Of a DNA stretch of 36,780 bases, positions 23,993 through 31,906 are shown piece by piece (the stretch's first letter is position 1; the number at the start of each line of letters is the position of its first letter). The notes under the pieces were generated by a model. It was not told the origin of the DNA. It ran no database searches and saw only the letters and a program-made list of their open reading frames with translations. The position numbers and the translations under genes are program-made. Location: the NCBI RefSeq assembly GCF_003985125.1, contig NZ_ML133598.1, forward strand, positions 1 through 36,780. The letters run 5' to 3'. The DNA comes from Rhizobium phaseoli. Its GTDB lineage: Bacteria > Pseudomonadota > Alphaproteobacteria > Rhizobiales > Rhizobiaceae.

Positions 23993-25189
23993 ATGCGTGG
24001 GAGATTGCATCAGGGTCTGCGACTTTTTCTGACATTTGCCGGCATGGCAATGCTTGCCGGCTGCGAGGAGAGCGGCAACACCTATGTTCCGCCTCCGCCG
24101 CCTGTGGTTCGGGTCGCGCTGCCGGTCCAGGAGCCGGTGACGCTCTATTTCGACCTCACCGGCAATACCGCGCCGCTCAATGCCGTCGATATCGAGGCGC
24201 GCGTCCAGGGCTATGTCCAATCCATCGACTACCAGGACGGCATGTTGGTGAAGAAGGGCACCAAGCTTTTCGGCATCGAGCGGGACACCTACGAGGCGCA
24301 ACTGGATCAGGCCAAGGCATCGCTCGCCTCGCAGCAGGCCTCCCAGGTCGGCGCAAAACAGGAATATGACCGGCAGCTCAATCTGATGAAGCAACAGGTC
24401 ACCACCCAGACCGCGGTCGACAGCGCCAAGGCGACGCTCGACGAAGCGAATGCCGCCATCCTCAACGCCCAGGCCAATGTTGAACTTGCAACGATCAACC
24501 TCGGCTATACCGAGGTGCTCGCTCCTTTCGACGGCATCGTCACGGATCACCTCGTCGATATCGGCACGCTGGTCGGCGTGTCCGGCCCCACCAAACTCGC
24601 CAGCATCGTCCAGACCGATCCGCTGTATGCCTATTTCAACGTCAGCGAAACGCAGGTGCTGATGATCAAGGAAACCCTGGCAAAGCAGGGACATACCTTC
24701 AGGCAGACGGACCTGCCGAGCATACCGGCGGAGATCGGTTTGCAGACGGAAGAAGGTTACCCGCACAAGGGACATCTCGACTACGTATCGCCCCAGCTGG
24801 ACGCCTCCACAGGCACGCTTCAGGTCCGTGCCCTGTTCGACAACAAGGATCACGCCATGCTGCCCGGCCTCTTCGTGCGGGTTCGGGTGCCGGTCGGCCA
24901 TAACGACAAGGCTCTGCTGGTGCGCGACGATACGATCGGAACGAACCAGCTCGGCAGCTACGTGCTCGTTCTCGGTAAGGACGACGTCGTCGAGCAGAAG
25001 CAGGTCAAGACCGGCCAGCGTGAAGGTGCGCTCCGGGTCATCCAGTCCGGTCTCGATCCGGCCGACTGGGTGGTGACTCAAGGGATCCAGCAGGCCATTC
25101 CCGGCAGCAAGGTCACGCCCGACAAGATCGAAATGAACCCGACGGCCAATGCCGCCGGCGATGCCAAGGCCAATACCACCACGCAATGA
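23993..25189 (+). CDS. RND efflux periplasmic adaptor lipoprotein
   Basis: This is the membrane-fusion protein of a tripartite efflux pump. The 398-residue product starts at ATG 23993 with a lipoprotein signal and the lipobox LAGC, lipidated on Cys24. Next come a biotinyl-lipoyl half domain (IEARVQGYVQSIDYQDGMLVKKG), a coiled-coil hairpin (about 110-180), the second lipoyl half (APFDGIVTDHLVDIGTLVG), and beta-barrel and membrane-proximal domains. It bridges the RND pump encoded 40 bp downstream and an outer-membrane channel. The gap upstream (23704-23992) contains no regulator gene. Confidence 0.92.
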   Translation: MRGRLHQGLRLFLTFAGMAMLAGCEESGNTYVPPPPPVVRVALPVQEPVTLYFDLTGNTAPLNAVDIEARVQGYVQSIDYQDGMLVKKGTKLFGIERDTYEAQLDQAKASLASQQASQVGAKQEYDRQLNLMKQQVTTQTAVDSAKATLDEANAAILNAQANVELATINLGYTEVLAPFDGIVTDHLVDIGTLVGVSGPTKLASIVQTDPLYAYFNVSETQVLMIKETLAKQGHTFRQTDLPSIPAEIGLQTEEGYPHKGHLDYVSPQLDASTGTLQVRALFDNKDHAMLPGLFVRVRVPVGHNDKALLVRDDTIGTNQLGSYVLVLGKDDVVEQKQVKTGQREGALRVIQSGLDPADWVVTQGIQQAIPGSKVTPDKIEMNPTANAAGDAKANTTTQ

Positions 25190-25229
25190 CTTCGCCACCA
25201 CGCTTCCTCTGAACGTCTGAGGCAACAGC

Positions 25230-28200
25230 ATGATCTCGCGTTTCTTCATCGAGCGACCGGTACTTGCCAACGTCCTGGCATTGGTTTTCGTGCTGGTCGG
25301 CGCGGTCGCCCTGTTCCAGCTGCCTGTGGCGCAATATCCGAATGTCGTGCCGCCGACGGTGCAGGTGACGACGCGCTTCCCCGGTGCCAGCGCCCAGACC
25401 CTCGTCGACACCGTCGCGCTGCCGATCGAGCAGCAGGTCAACGGCGTGCAGGATATGCTCTACATGCAGTCGACCAGCGCCAGCGACGGCACCTATTCGC
25501 TGATCGTAACCTTTGCCATCGGAACGGATCCGGATCAGGCCCAGGTTCTGGTGCAGAACCGCGTCGCCATTGCAATGTCGTCGCTTCCGGAAGCGGTGCA
25601 GCTTCAGGGCGTGACAACGCAGAAGAAGTCGACGGCGATCCTCGGCTTCGTCAGCCTGACCTCATCAGACAGCCGCTATGACAGCCTGTTCCTGTCGAAC
25701 TACGCCGTCATCAATCTGCAGAACGAGCTCGCTCGCTTGCCTGGCGTCGGCAACGTGACGGTGTTCGGCGCCGGCCAATATGCCATGCGGATCTGGATGG
25801 ATCCGAACCTGCTGCAGGCACGCGGCCTCACGCCGCAGGATGTCGTCAATGTCGTGCAGCAACAGAGCCAGGAGGTCACCGCCGGCCAGATCGGCATTCC
25901 GCCGGTGCCGCAAGGGCAGGTCTTTCAATACACGCTGAACGTCAATGGCCGGCTGAACGAGGCCGCCGACTATGAGAACATCATCGTCAAGGTCGAAAGC
26001 GGACAGGGCGGCCGCATCACGCGCGTCCGCGATATCGGCCGCGTCGAACTCGGCGCCCAGACCTACAGCCAGTCCTTCACGCAGAACGGCCGGCCGGCGG
26101 CCGGCATCGGCATTTTCCAGCTGCCGGAGGCAAACGCCATTGCCGTGGCGCAGGCGGTGGATGCGAAGATGGAGGAGCTCTCCAAGAGTTTTCCGCCGGG
26201 CCTCGAATATCACGTGCCGTTCGACACGACGAAATTCGTCAAGGCCTCCATCGACGAGGTTTACGTCACCCTGATCGAGGCGGGTGTGCTGGTTCTCATC
26301 GTCATTCTGGTTTTCCTGCAGGATTGGCGGGCAATGCTGGTGCCGGCGACCACGGTTCCCGTCACCATCATCGGTGCCTTCGCGGCCATGGCGGCATTGG
26401 GCTTCACCGTCAACCTGTCGACGCTGTTTGCCATCGTTCTCGCCATCGGTATCGTCGTCGATGATGCCATCGTCATCGTCGAAGGCGTTGCCCGGCACAT
26501 CGAGGCGGGCATGTCAGGCCGAAAGGCGGCCGAGAAGGCGATGGAGGAACTGCTTGGCCCGGTCATCGGCATCACGCTGGTGCTGATGGCGGTTTTCATT
26601 CCCGCCGCCTTCCTGCCCGGCCTGACCGGCCAGCTCTACCGGCAGTTCGCACTTGTCATTGCCGCGACCGCGCTGATCAGCGCCATCAATGCCGTGACGC
26701 TGAAACCGACGCAATGCGCCCTCTGGCTGCGCGCGCCGGTGCCCTTCGACAAACGCAACGTCGTCTATCGCGGCTTCAACAAGGGCTATGATTGGGGCGA
26801 ACGGCATTATGCCGGACTGATCGGATCGATGACCCGTCACAGCGGCCTCATGGCCGTGGCAGCGCTGGCGCTGATCGGCGTCGCCATCTGGGGGCTCACG
26901 CGCCTGCCGACTGCATTCCTGCCGATCGAGGATCAGGGTTATGTGCTGGTCAGCGCCCAATTGCCCGACGGCGCTTCGAAGGAGCGGACCGACGCCGTCA
27001 TGGAAGAGATCGGCAAGATCGCCGAAGCCACCCCGGGCGTCGACCAGGTGCTGACCATCAGCGGCCTTTCCGTTCTCGACAACAATGCCAGCCTGCAGAA
27101 TGCCGGCGTCGCCTATGTCGTTCTCAAGGATTGGGACGAGCGCGGCAAGCAGAAGGGGCAGGACCTGCTGTCGATCTATCAGCATCTGAACGACGCCCTG
27201 CAACATGTGCTGACTGCAAAAACGCTGGTGGTCGTGCCGCCGCCGATCCAGGGCGTCGGCAATGCCAACGGCTTTACCATGCAGGTCGAGCTCCGCAACG
27301 GCGTATCCGACTATCCGCTGCTGCAATCACTTGCCGATACGATCGTCAAGAACGGCAATGCCCAGTCCTCGCTGCAGCGGCTGAGTACGCCTTTCCGCTC
27401 GAACGTGCCGCAGCTTGCGGTCTCCGTCGATCGCATCAAGGCTGAGACGCTGGGAATTACGGTCGGCCAGGTCTTCTCTGCTCTCTCCGGCTATGTCGGA
27501 TCGAGCTATGTCACCCAGTTCAACAAATTCGGCCGCACCTTCCAGGTCTACGCGCAAGCCGCATCCGATTTCCGTGTCAGCCCCGAGGATATCCGCAACC
27601 TGAAGGTCAAGGCCGGCGACGGGACGATGGTGCCGCTCGGCACGGTCGTCAATGTCACCACGACGCAAGGTCCCTCGCTGATCAGCCTCTACAATCTCTA
27701 TCCGACCGCCACCATCGTCGGCGGACCGGCGGCCGGTTTCAGTTCCGGCCAGTCGCTCGAGGTGATGGAGCAGATCGCCGATCATACATTGCCGACGGGA
27801 ACCGGTTTCGAATGGACAGCGCTCTCCTATCAGGAGAAGGCCGTTGGCGGGCAGATCTATTTTATCTTCGCGCTCGCCATGCTGCTCGTCTATTTCGTGC
27901 TCGCCGGCCAATATGAAAGCTGGATCCTGCCGCTGGCGGTCATATCAGCCGTGCCGCTCGCCCTGCTCGGCACCGTGGCGGCACTGACGGCGGCGGGTGT
28001 GGCCAATAATCTCTATACGCAGATCGGCCTTATCCTGCTGATTGCGCTCGCCGCCAAGAATGCCATCCTCATCGTCGAATATGCCAGGGAAAAACGGGCG
28101 GAAGGCATGGAAATCCTCGACGCCGCCGTCGAGGCCGCCCGCCTGCGTTTCCGGCCGATCCTGATGACATCCTTCGCCTTTATCCTCGGCGTCCTGCCGC

Positions 28201-28412
28201 TCGTGCTGGCCACGGGCGCCGGCGCATCGGCGCGCAAGTCGATCGGCATATCGGTTTTCAGCGGCATGATCGCCTCGACCTGCCTCGCCATCCTCTTCGT
28301 TCCCTCTTTCTACGTGCTGCTGCAGCGCCTCGAGGAATTTTGGAAGCGGCGCGGCGCGACCGCAAGCACGGCCGCGAGCGCGGTGGAAGCGGAGATGTCG
28401 AACGTCCGGTAA
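25230..28412 (+). CDS. RND multidrug efflux pump permease (AcrB/HAE1 family)
   Basis: This is a 1060-residue proton-driven inner-membrane pump. The N-terminus ISRFFIERPVLANVLALVFVLVG is typical of the family. The proton-relay acids are Asp411/Asp412 in GIVVDDAIVIVE (AcrB 407/408), and the relay lysine is in ALAAKNAILIVEYARE. The two large periplasmic loops and twelve membrane segments are full length. It forms an operon with the adaptor gene. No outer-membrane factor gene or TetR/MarR regulator lies beside it, so the channel must be encoded elsewhere. Drug, detergent or plant-compound export is likely; specificity is unknown. Confidence 0.95.
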   Translation: MISRFFIERPVLANVLALVFVLVGAVALFQLPVAQYPNVVPPTVQVTTRFPGASAQTLVDTVALPIEQQVNGVQDMLYMQSTSASDGTYSLIVTFAIGTDPDQAQVLVQNRVAIAMSSLPEAVQLQGVTTQKKSTAILGFVSLTSSDSRYDSLFLSNYAVINLQNELARLPGVGNVTVFGAGQYAMRIWMDPNLLQARGLTPQDVVNVVQQQSQEVTAGQIGIPPVPQGQVFQYTLNVNGRLNEAADYENIIVKVESGQGGRITRVRDIGRVELGAQTYSQSFTQNGRPAAGIGIFQLPEANAIAVAQAVDAKMEELSKSFPPGLEYHVPFDTTKFVKASIDEVYVTLIEAGVLVLIVILVFLQDWRAMLVPATTVPVTIIGAFAAMAALGFTVNLSTLFAIVLAIGIVVDDAIVIVEGVARHIEAGMSGRKAAEKAMEELLGPVIGITLVLMAVFIPAAFLPGLTGQLYRQFALVIAATALISAINAVTLKPTQCALWLRAPVPFDKRNVVYRGFNKGYDWGERHYAGLIGSMTRHSGLMAVAALALIGVAIWGLTRLPTAFLPIEDQGYVLVSAQLPDGASKERTDAVMEEIGKIAEATPGVDQVLTISGLSVLDNNASLQNAGVAYVVLKDWDERGKQKGQDLLSIYQHLNDALQHVLTAKTLVVVPPPIQGVGNANGFTMQVELRNGVSDYPLLQSLADTIVKNGNAQSSLQRLSTPFRSNVPQLAVSVDRIKAETLGITVGQVFSALSGYVGSSYVTQFNKFGRTFQVYAQAASDFRVSPEDIRNLKVKAGDGTMVPLGTVVNVTTTQGPSLISLYNLYPTATIVGGPAAGFSSGQSLEVMEQIADHTLPTGTGFEWTALSYQEKAVGGQIYFIFALAMLLVYFVLAGQYESWILPLAVISAVPLALLGTVAALTAAGVANNLYTQIGLILLIALAAKNAILIVEYAREKRAEGMEILDAAVEAARLRFRPILMTSFAFILGVLPLVLATGAGASARKSIGISVFSGMIASTCLAILFVPSFYVLLQRLEEFWKRRGATASTAASAVEAEMSNVR

Positions 28413-28426
28413 GGCGATCGCAGCAA

Positions 28427-28756
28427 TTATTGCACGATCACCTGCACATAGACGTTGCCGCTCTTGGCGTAGTAATAACCGCCGCATCGATAATAATAGC
28501 CGCCGTAATAGGGACCATAGCGGCAGCCTGCCGGCAGCACGGCGATGGTCGTCGTCGTGCGTGTGACGACCCGCCGCGTCGTCCGGCGAGCCACGCCCGC
28601 ATAAGAGAGCGGCGTCAGCGGCCTGCCGATGACGGCGCCGGCCGGCGTGGCAAAGCCGATCGACAATGGCGCGGATACCTGCTCCTCGATGTGAAAGCCG
28701 GTGAATGTCAGAACGCCGGCCAGGCCGAGGGCGAAGAACAGCTTCCTATAGGTCAT
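28427..28756 (-). CDS. Small exported Tyr/Gly-rich protein of unknown function
   Basis: This is a 109-residue protein I do not recognise. It has an N-terminal hydrophobic segment (YRKLFFALGLAGVLTFTGF) that can act as a signal peptide, then a Thr/Arg-rich stretch (RRTTRRVVTRTTTT) and a Tyr/Gly-rich C-terminus (YGPYYGGYYYRCGGYYY) with two cysteines. The start overlaps the stop of the DUF2092 gene (ATGA), and GGGAGAGG lies upstream, so the two are co-translated. It probably resides in the periplasm or at the cell surface. Confidence 0.75.
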   Translation of the reverse strand: MTYRKLFFALGLAGVLTFTGFHIEEQVSAPLSIGFATPAGAVIGRPLTPLSYAGVARRTTRRVVTRTTTTIAVLPAGCRYGPYYGGYYYRCGGYYYAKSGNVYVQVIVQ

Positions 28757-29541
28757 TTTACCTCTCCCATACGGGCAGCTTCAGGCAGTTCATCAAGGGA
28801 TTGCAGTTCACTGAGATCGACCGTCTTCGCGCTGGCTGGAACCTCGATGGTGTAGGAAACGGCCGCGACATCCGCTCCGCTTTTGAAGTCGCTGATTTCG
28901 AGCGTGTATTGCGGCGCCTGTACGACGTGCTTGCTGGTGATGACGTAACGGCGGGGTATCGGTTGCGGACCGCTCTGTATCCAGATCTGCCAGTCGATCT
29001 CAGGCGTTCGGAAGGCCAGATATTCGCATTCGACCCCATCCACGAATGCGCTGGAAATATGCTTGGCCTCCGTCACATCCGACATGAGGACGTCATAGAC
29101 GTTGGAGGATAAAAGATCGGCGCCCGGCGCTTCGACGCCCGCGGTCATCAGCCTGTCGATCAGCTCGTCGAGCGACCCCTTGCCGTCGATCTTGGCATAA
29201 GCGTCGAGGTTTTTGCCGTGAACTGTCAGCGACGAACCGTCGAAACTCACGTCGAGGTCCGCAAAGCCGCCGGTCCTCGTGACACGCAGCTTGTCTGGGC
29301 GGGTCAGGTTGGCAGTCCCGGAGCTTACGAACTGGAGTTTCTCGAAGTCGGGCGTCACCGCTTCGAGCGACGATTGATAGGTGAAGGAGATCGTCTTCTG
29401 CGCCGTCAGAAAATCGGACATCGTCTTTAAAAGAGCCTTCGCATCGTCCGCCCACGCGCTTGTCGGCGGTGCGAGGCTGACGGCAAGCGAGGCATAGAGG
29501 AGGATCCGCTTCAATCGCGGGAAAGGGAATGTCGATGACAT
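28753..29541 (-). CDS. Exported DUF2092 family protein
   Basis: This is a 262-residue exported protein of unknown function. The signal peptide (RILLYASLAVSLAPPTSAWA) is cleaved before DDAK. The mature part has the DUF2092 pattern: a KTISFTYQSSLEAV strand, TRPDKLRVTRTGGFADLDVSFDGSSLTVHG, and IDWQIWIQSGPQPIPRRYVIT. This resembles the LolA/LolB-like open barrel fold of outer-membrane lipoprotein carriers, as known for the family; a role in binding lipids is possible but unproven. I chose ATG 29541, with AAAGG upstream. It overlaps the small Tyr/Gly-rich gene downstream by 4 bp. Confidence 0.8.
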   Translation of the reverse strand: MSSTFPFPRLKRILLYASLAVSLAPPTSAWADDAKALLKTMSDFLTAQKTISFTYQSSLEAVTPDFEKLQFVSSGTANLTRPDKLRVTRTGGFADLDVSFDGSSLTVHGKNLDAYAKIDGKGSLDELIDRLMTAGVEAPGADLLSSNVYDVLMSDVTEAKHISSAFVDGVECEYLAFRTPEIDWQIWIQSGPQPIPRRYVITSKHVVQAPQYTLEISDFKSGADVAAVSYTIEVPASAKTVDLSELQSLDELPEAARMGEVK

Positions 29542-29682
29542 GGCAATGCCTTTCGTTCGTGTCGTCATTGATTTCATCAAATTGCAGATGGAGCAGCTGA
29601 CGGACCCGCCGCAGCCGGACATTGAATGTGAAAGATGCAATGCATGCAAGCGGGCAAAGTATGCTGCCGGCCTCTGCGGGAT

Positions 29683-29710
29683 CGCGCACCGAATGTCTGG
29701 CTGGTGCGCG
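29683..29710 (-). terminator. Hairpin downstream of the cysteine-repeat gene
   Basis: CGCGCACC (29683-29690) and GGTGCGCG (29703-29710) form an 8-bp stem with a 12-base loop, 36 bp after the stop of the cysteine-repeat gene. No U-run follows, so it is at most a weak or Rho-assisted terminator. It also lies in the promoter region of the DUF2092 gene. Confidence 0.4.
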
Positions 29711-29745
29711 ACGATCTCATTATGAGAGGAAGTTTCGAACGGGCG

Positions 29746-30552
29746 CTACAAACCTGAGGTCAGCACGCGATGGCACGCCGGAGATACGCGCTGCAGATTG
29801 TCGCGCAGACAGGCAATGCCCCGCCCTCCTCCCAAAGGCACCATGCGGCACAAGGCCCGGAAGTCCGCTCCGCAGGTTTCCCGCAGGATCATCACTTCCT
29901 CACGCGGGGAGAAGGCTGGCATCATTGCCGGAGGGGCCGGAGGGGCCGGCGCGATTGCACCGGTAGCCGCCGCATCGCCGGCAGCCGGCGGCGCCCCCGA
30001 TCCCCCCAATGCCGCGACGGCTTGCTGACATGGCGCCGATAGAGCGGCATTATGCTGTTGCAAACAGCTGAGCGCCGCCGCACCGCCCGGCGCGACCCCG
30101 GAACATTGCGCCATGAAATCGCGCTGGCAAGCCGATTTGACCGCATTGCGCTGCGCCTGCGTCGGCTGATGCGCCGGCGTGCCGGTCGCGGGCACTGGGG
30201 TCGCCGTCGCGGTATTGGCAGGTGCCGTCGGCTTTGGGTCGGCAGATGTCGACTTGGGTTTGACGTTCACCGCAGAAACCGCCTTCCGGCAGCCTTCCGA
30301 AAGCGTCGCGCTATGCTGCTGCAGGCAGGTCAGCGCCTCGATACCGCCCGGCGTCACCCCCGAGCATTTCGCCATGAAATCGGAACGGCACTCGGCCCTG
30401 ATCGCCTCGCGCTGCTCTTCAGTCGGCGCTTGCGCGGATGCAATCCCGGCGAGGAACATAATCGCGCAGAACGCAGGCAACGCGGAGATTGCCGATTGAA
30501 GACGATGCTTCCCATATCGAGACGCCGTTAGAGAAGATCCCCATTTTTGCAT
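29746..30552 (-). CDS. Exported protein with three cysteine-rich (GLG1-type) repeats
   Basis: This is a 268-residue exported protein. A signal peptide ends near residue 40 (AGIASA, QAP). Three repeats follow, each with exactly C-X7-C-X12-C-X11-C: Cys55/63/76/88, Cys142/150/163/175 and Cys227/235/248/260. The first two also share DFMA(K/Q)CSGV(T/A)PGG and LQQH. Repeats are separated by Pro/Ala-rich linkers. This pattern resembles the cysteine-rich repeat of eukaryotic Golgi protein GLG1 (PF00839), found sporadically in bacteria. Disulfide-bonded periplasmic function is likely; a specific role is unknown. The ATG at 30552 follows GGGGGGAATC. Confidence 0.85.
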   Translation of the reverse strand: MQKWGSSLTASRYGKHRLQSAISALPAFCAIMFLAGIASAQAPTEEQREAIRAECRSDFMAKCSGVTPGGIEALTCLQQHSATLSEGCRKAVSAVNVKPKSTSADPKPTAPANTATATPVPATGTPAHQPTQAQRNAVKSACQRDFMAQCSGVAPGGAAALSCLQQHNAALSAPCQQAVAALGGSGAPPAAGDAAATGAIAPAPPAPPAMMPAFSPREEVMILRETCGADFRALCRMVPLGGGRGIACLRDNLQRVSPACHRVLTSGL

Positions 30553-30773
30553 GATTCCCCCCTGTAAATCTCTGATCTACTTCATGAAATCGAACTTCCC
30601 TCTGAATAGGAAAATAGGCGCCGCCGAATGGACGGACGTTACTTGCTACTACGGAAATATAAGATGCGCCTGAACTACGTATATTAGAATATTATCCTTT
30701 TAGCAACTATTTCGTCGTCGCTTGCAAATCGATGACAACTTGCGGGGATATTATTTCGATACCAGAACGACTA
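30553..30773. other. AT-rich intergenic region at the edge of the ABC-transporter block
   Basis: This gap holds no gene. The part at 30640-30770 is visibly richer in A and T than its surroundings, with runs such as TATATTAGAATATTATCC. It probably contains the minus-strand promoter of the cysteine-repeat gene; I cannot fix a -10/-35 pair with confidence. It also borders the suspected insertion junction. Confidence 0.5.
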
Positions 30774-30832
30774 AGCCCGCACGGGGCGGGCCTTTGTGAG
30801 CTTTGGTTGCCGTTCAGGTTTTGAACCGTTCG
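30774..30832 (-). repeat. Degenerate copy of tRNA-fMet 3' end plus terminator hairpin
   Basis: The hairpin GCCCGC (30775-30780)/GCGGGC (30786-30791) is followed by CTTTGTGAGCTTTGGTTGCC and CAGGTTTTGAACC. This aligns in order with the sequence next to the intact tRNA-fMet (GCCCGC hairpin, TTTTTGTGATGTTTGGTTGC, CAGGATTTGAACC, 36174-36230). It is therefore a decayed duplicate of the tRNA 3' end and its terminator, lying directly after the permease stop codon. The hairpin may now terminate the ABC-transporter transcript. Confidence 0.7.
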
Positions 30833-31864
30833 CTACGCCTGGTCCTGATTGGCAACCACCGGCAATTTGCCTTCGTCCGAAGCACGAGCTTCGGTTTGTC
30901 GGGCGGCAGAGACGAGCCGGCGCTGTGCGCGGATCGCGTTCCATTGTTGGTCGATCAGCACGCCGATAAGAATCACGCCACCCATCACGGCGAAATTCAG
31001 CGACGAGGGAATGCCAAGCAGATTCACCAGGTTCTGCAATTCCTGGAGCAGGACTGTTCCGAGCACGGCGCCAACGATCGATCCTTCGCCGCCGCGGAGC
31101 GAAAAGCCCCCGAGTACGGCAGCGGCAATTGCGTAGAGTTCATAGAACTGGCCATGGCTGGCCGGCGAGATCGAGCGTGTGTACATGGCGAAATAGATCG
31201 CCGCGAGCGCCGTCAGCAGTCCGCAGATGACATAAGCCGACATCACCATCCGGCCGGTGTGGATACCGGAATAGCGGGCCGCCTCCTCGTTCTTGCCGAT
31301 CGCATAAAGATAACGCCCGAAGACAGAGCGATGCAGCACCACCCACATCGCCACGGAAATGATGACGAGCGCAATGAAGGTGTTGGGAACGCCGTACAAC
31401 CGTCCGGCGGTCAGAAACTCAAGCTCGGGGAAATTCTGGCCGAACGCAAAACCCGCCGTTCCATCGGCCGTATAGAAGCGCGCCGCGCCGCGATAGATAA
31501 GGAGGCCGCAGAGAGTGACGACGAAAGGTTGCAAGTTCAGCCGGGTGATCAGCCAGCCGTGAACGGCACCTATGGCCGCACCGAGCACGAGAATGAGTGG
31601 CAGCGCCAGCATCCATGGCATATCTTGGACCGCGACGAAATCGACAAACAGCACACCAAGAAGCGCTACGAGTGAACCCACGGAAAGTTCGATACCGCCT
31701 GTTATGATGACGTAGGCCTGGCCGATCGACAGGATGCCGAACAGGCCGATCAGGTTGGCCGTATTCGCCAGATTGATCGGCAGCAGGAAGCGCGGATTGA
31801 TGATCGCGACGACGATGCCGACGACGACGATCAAAAGCAGCAGTCCAAGATCTTTCTTGATCAT
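30833..31864 (-). CDS. Ribose-type (CUT2) ABC transporter permease
   Basis: This is a 343-residue RbsC-like inner-membrane permease with about ten membrane segments. Family sequences visible are ITGGIELSVGSLVALLG, the GNEEAARYSGI-like region (IGKNEEAARYSGIHTGR), and AIAAAVLGGFSLRGGEGSIVGAVLGT. It lies 42 bp downstream of the ATPase gene in a binding protein-ATPase-permease order. The substrate is a pentose, hexose, polyol or similar compound and cannot be told from the sequence. The last codons run into the decayed tRNA-fMet copy, which suggests that the 3' end marks an insertion edge. Confidence 0.93.
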   Translation of the reverse strand: MIKKDLGLLLLIVVVGIVVAIINPRFLLPINLANTANLIGLFGILSIGQAYVIITGGIELSVGSLVALLGVLFVDFVAVQDMPWMLALPLILVLGAAIGAVHGWLITRLNLQPFVVTLCGLLIYRGAARFYTADGTAGFAFGQNFPELEFLTAGRLYGVPNTFIALVIISVAMWVVLHRSVFGRYLYAIGKNEEAARYSGIHTGRMVMSAYVICGLLTALAAIYFAMYTRSISPASHGQFYELYAIAAAVLGGFSLRGGEGSIVGAVLGTVLLQELQNLVNLLGIPSSLNFAVMGGVILIGVLIDQQWNAIRAQRRLVSAARQTEARASDEGKLPVVANQDQA

Positions 31865-31906
31865 TCGAGATCCAATCCCCGATATCTGACTATATCGCCG
31901 CGGCGG

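Noticed and set aside
23741..25441. Long minus-strand frame (566 codons) opposite the RND adaptor
   Set aside because: Antisense shadow; the plus-strand lipoprotein adaptor is unambiguous.
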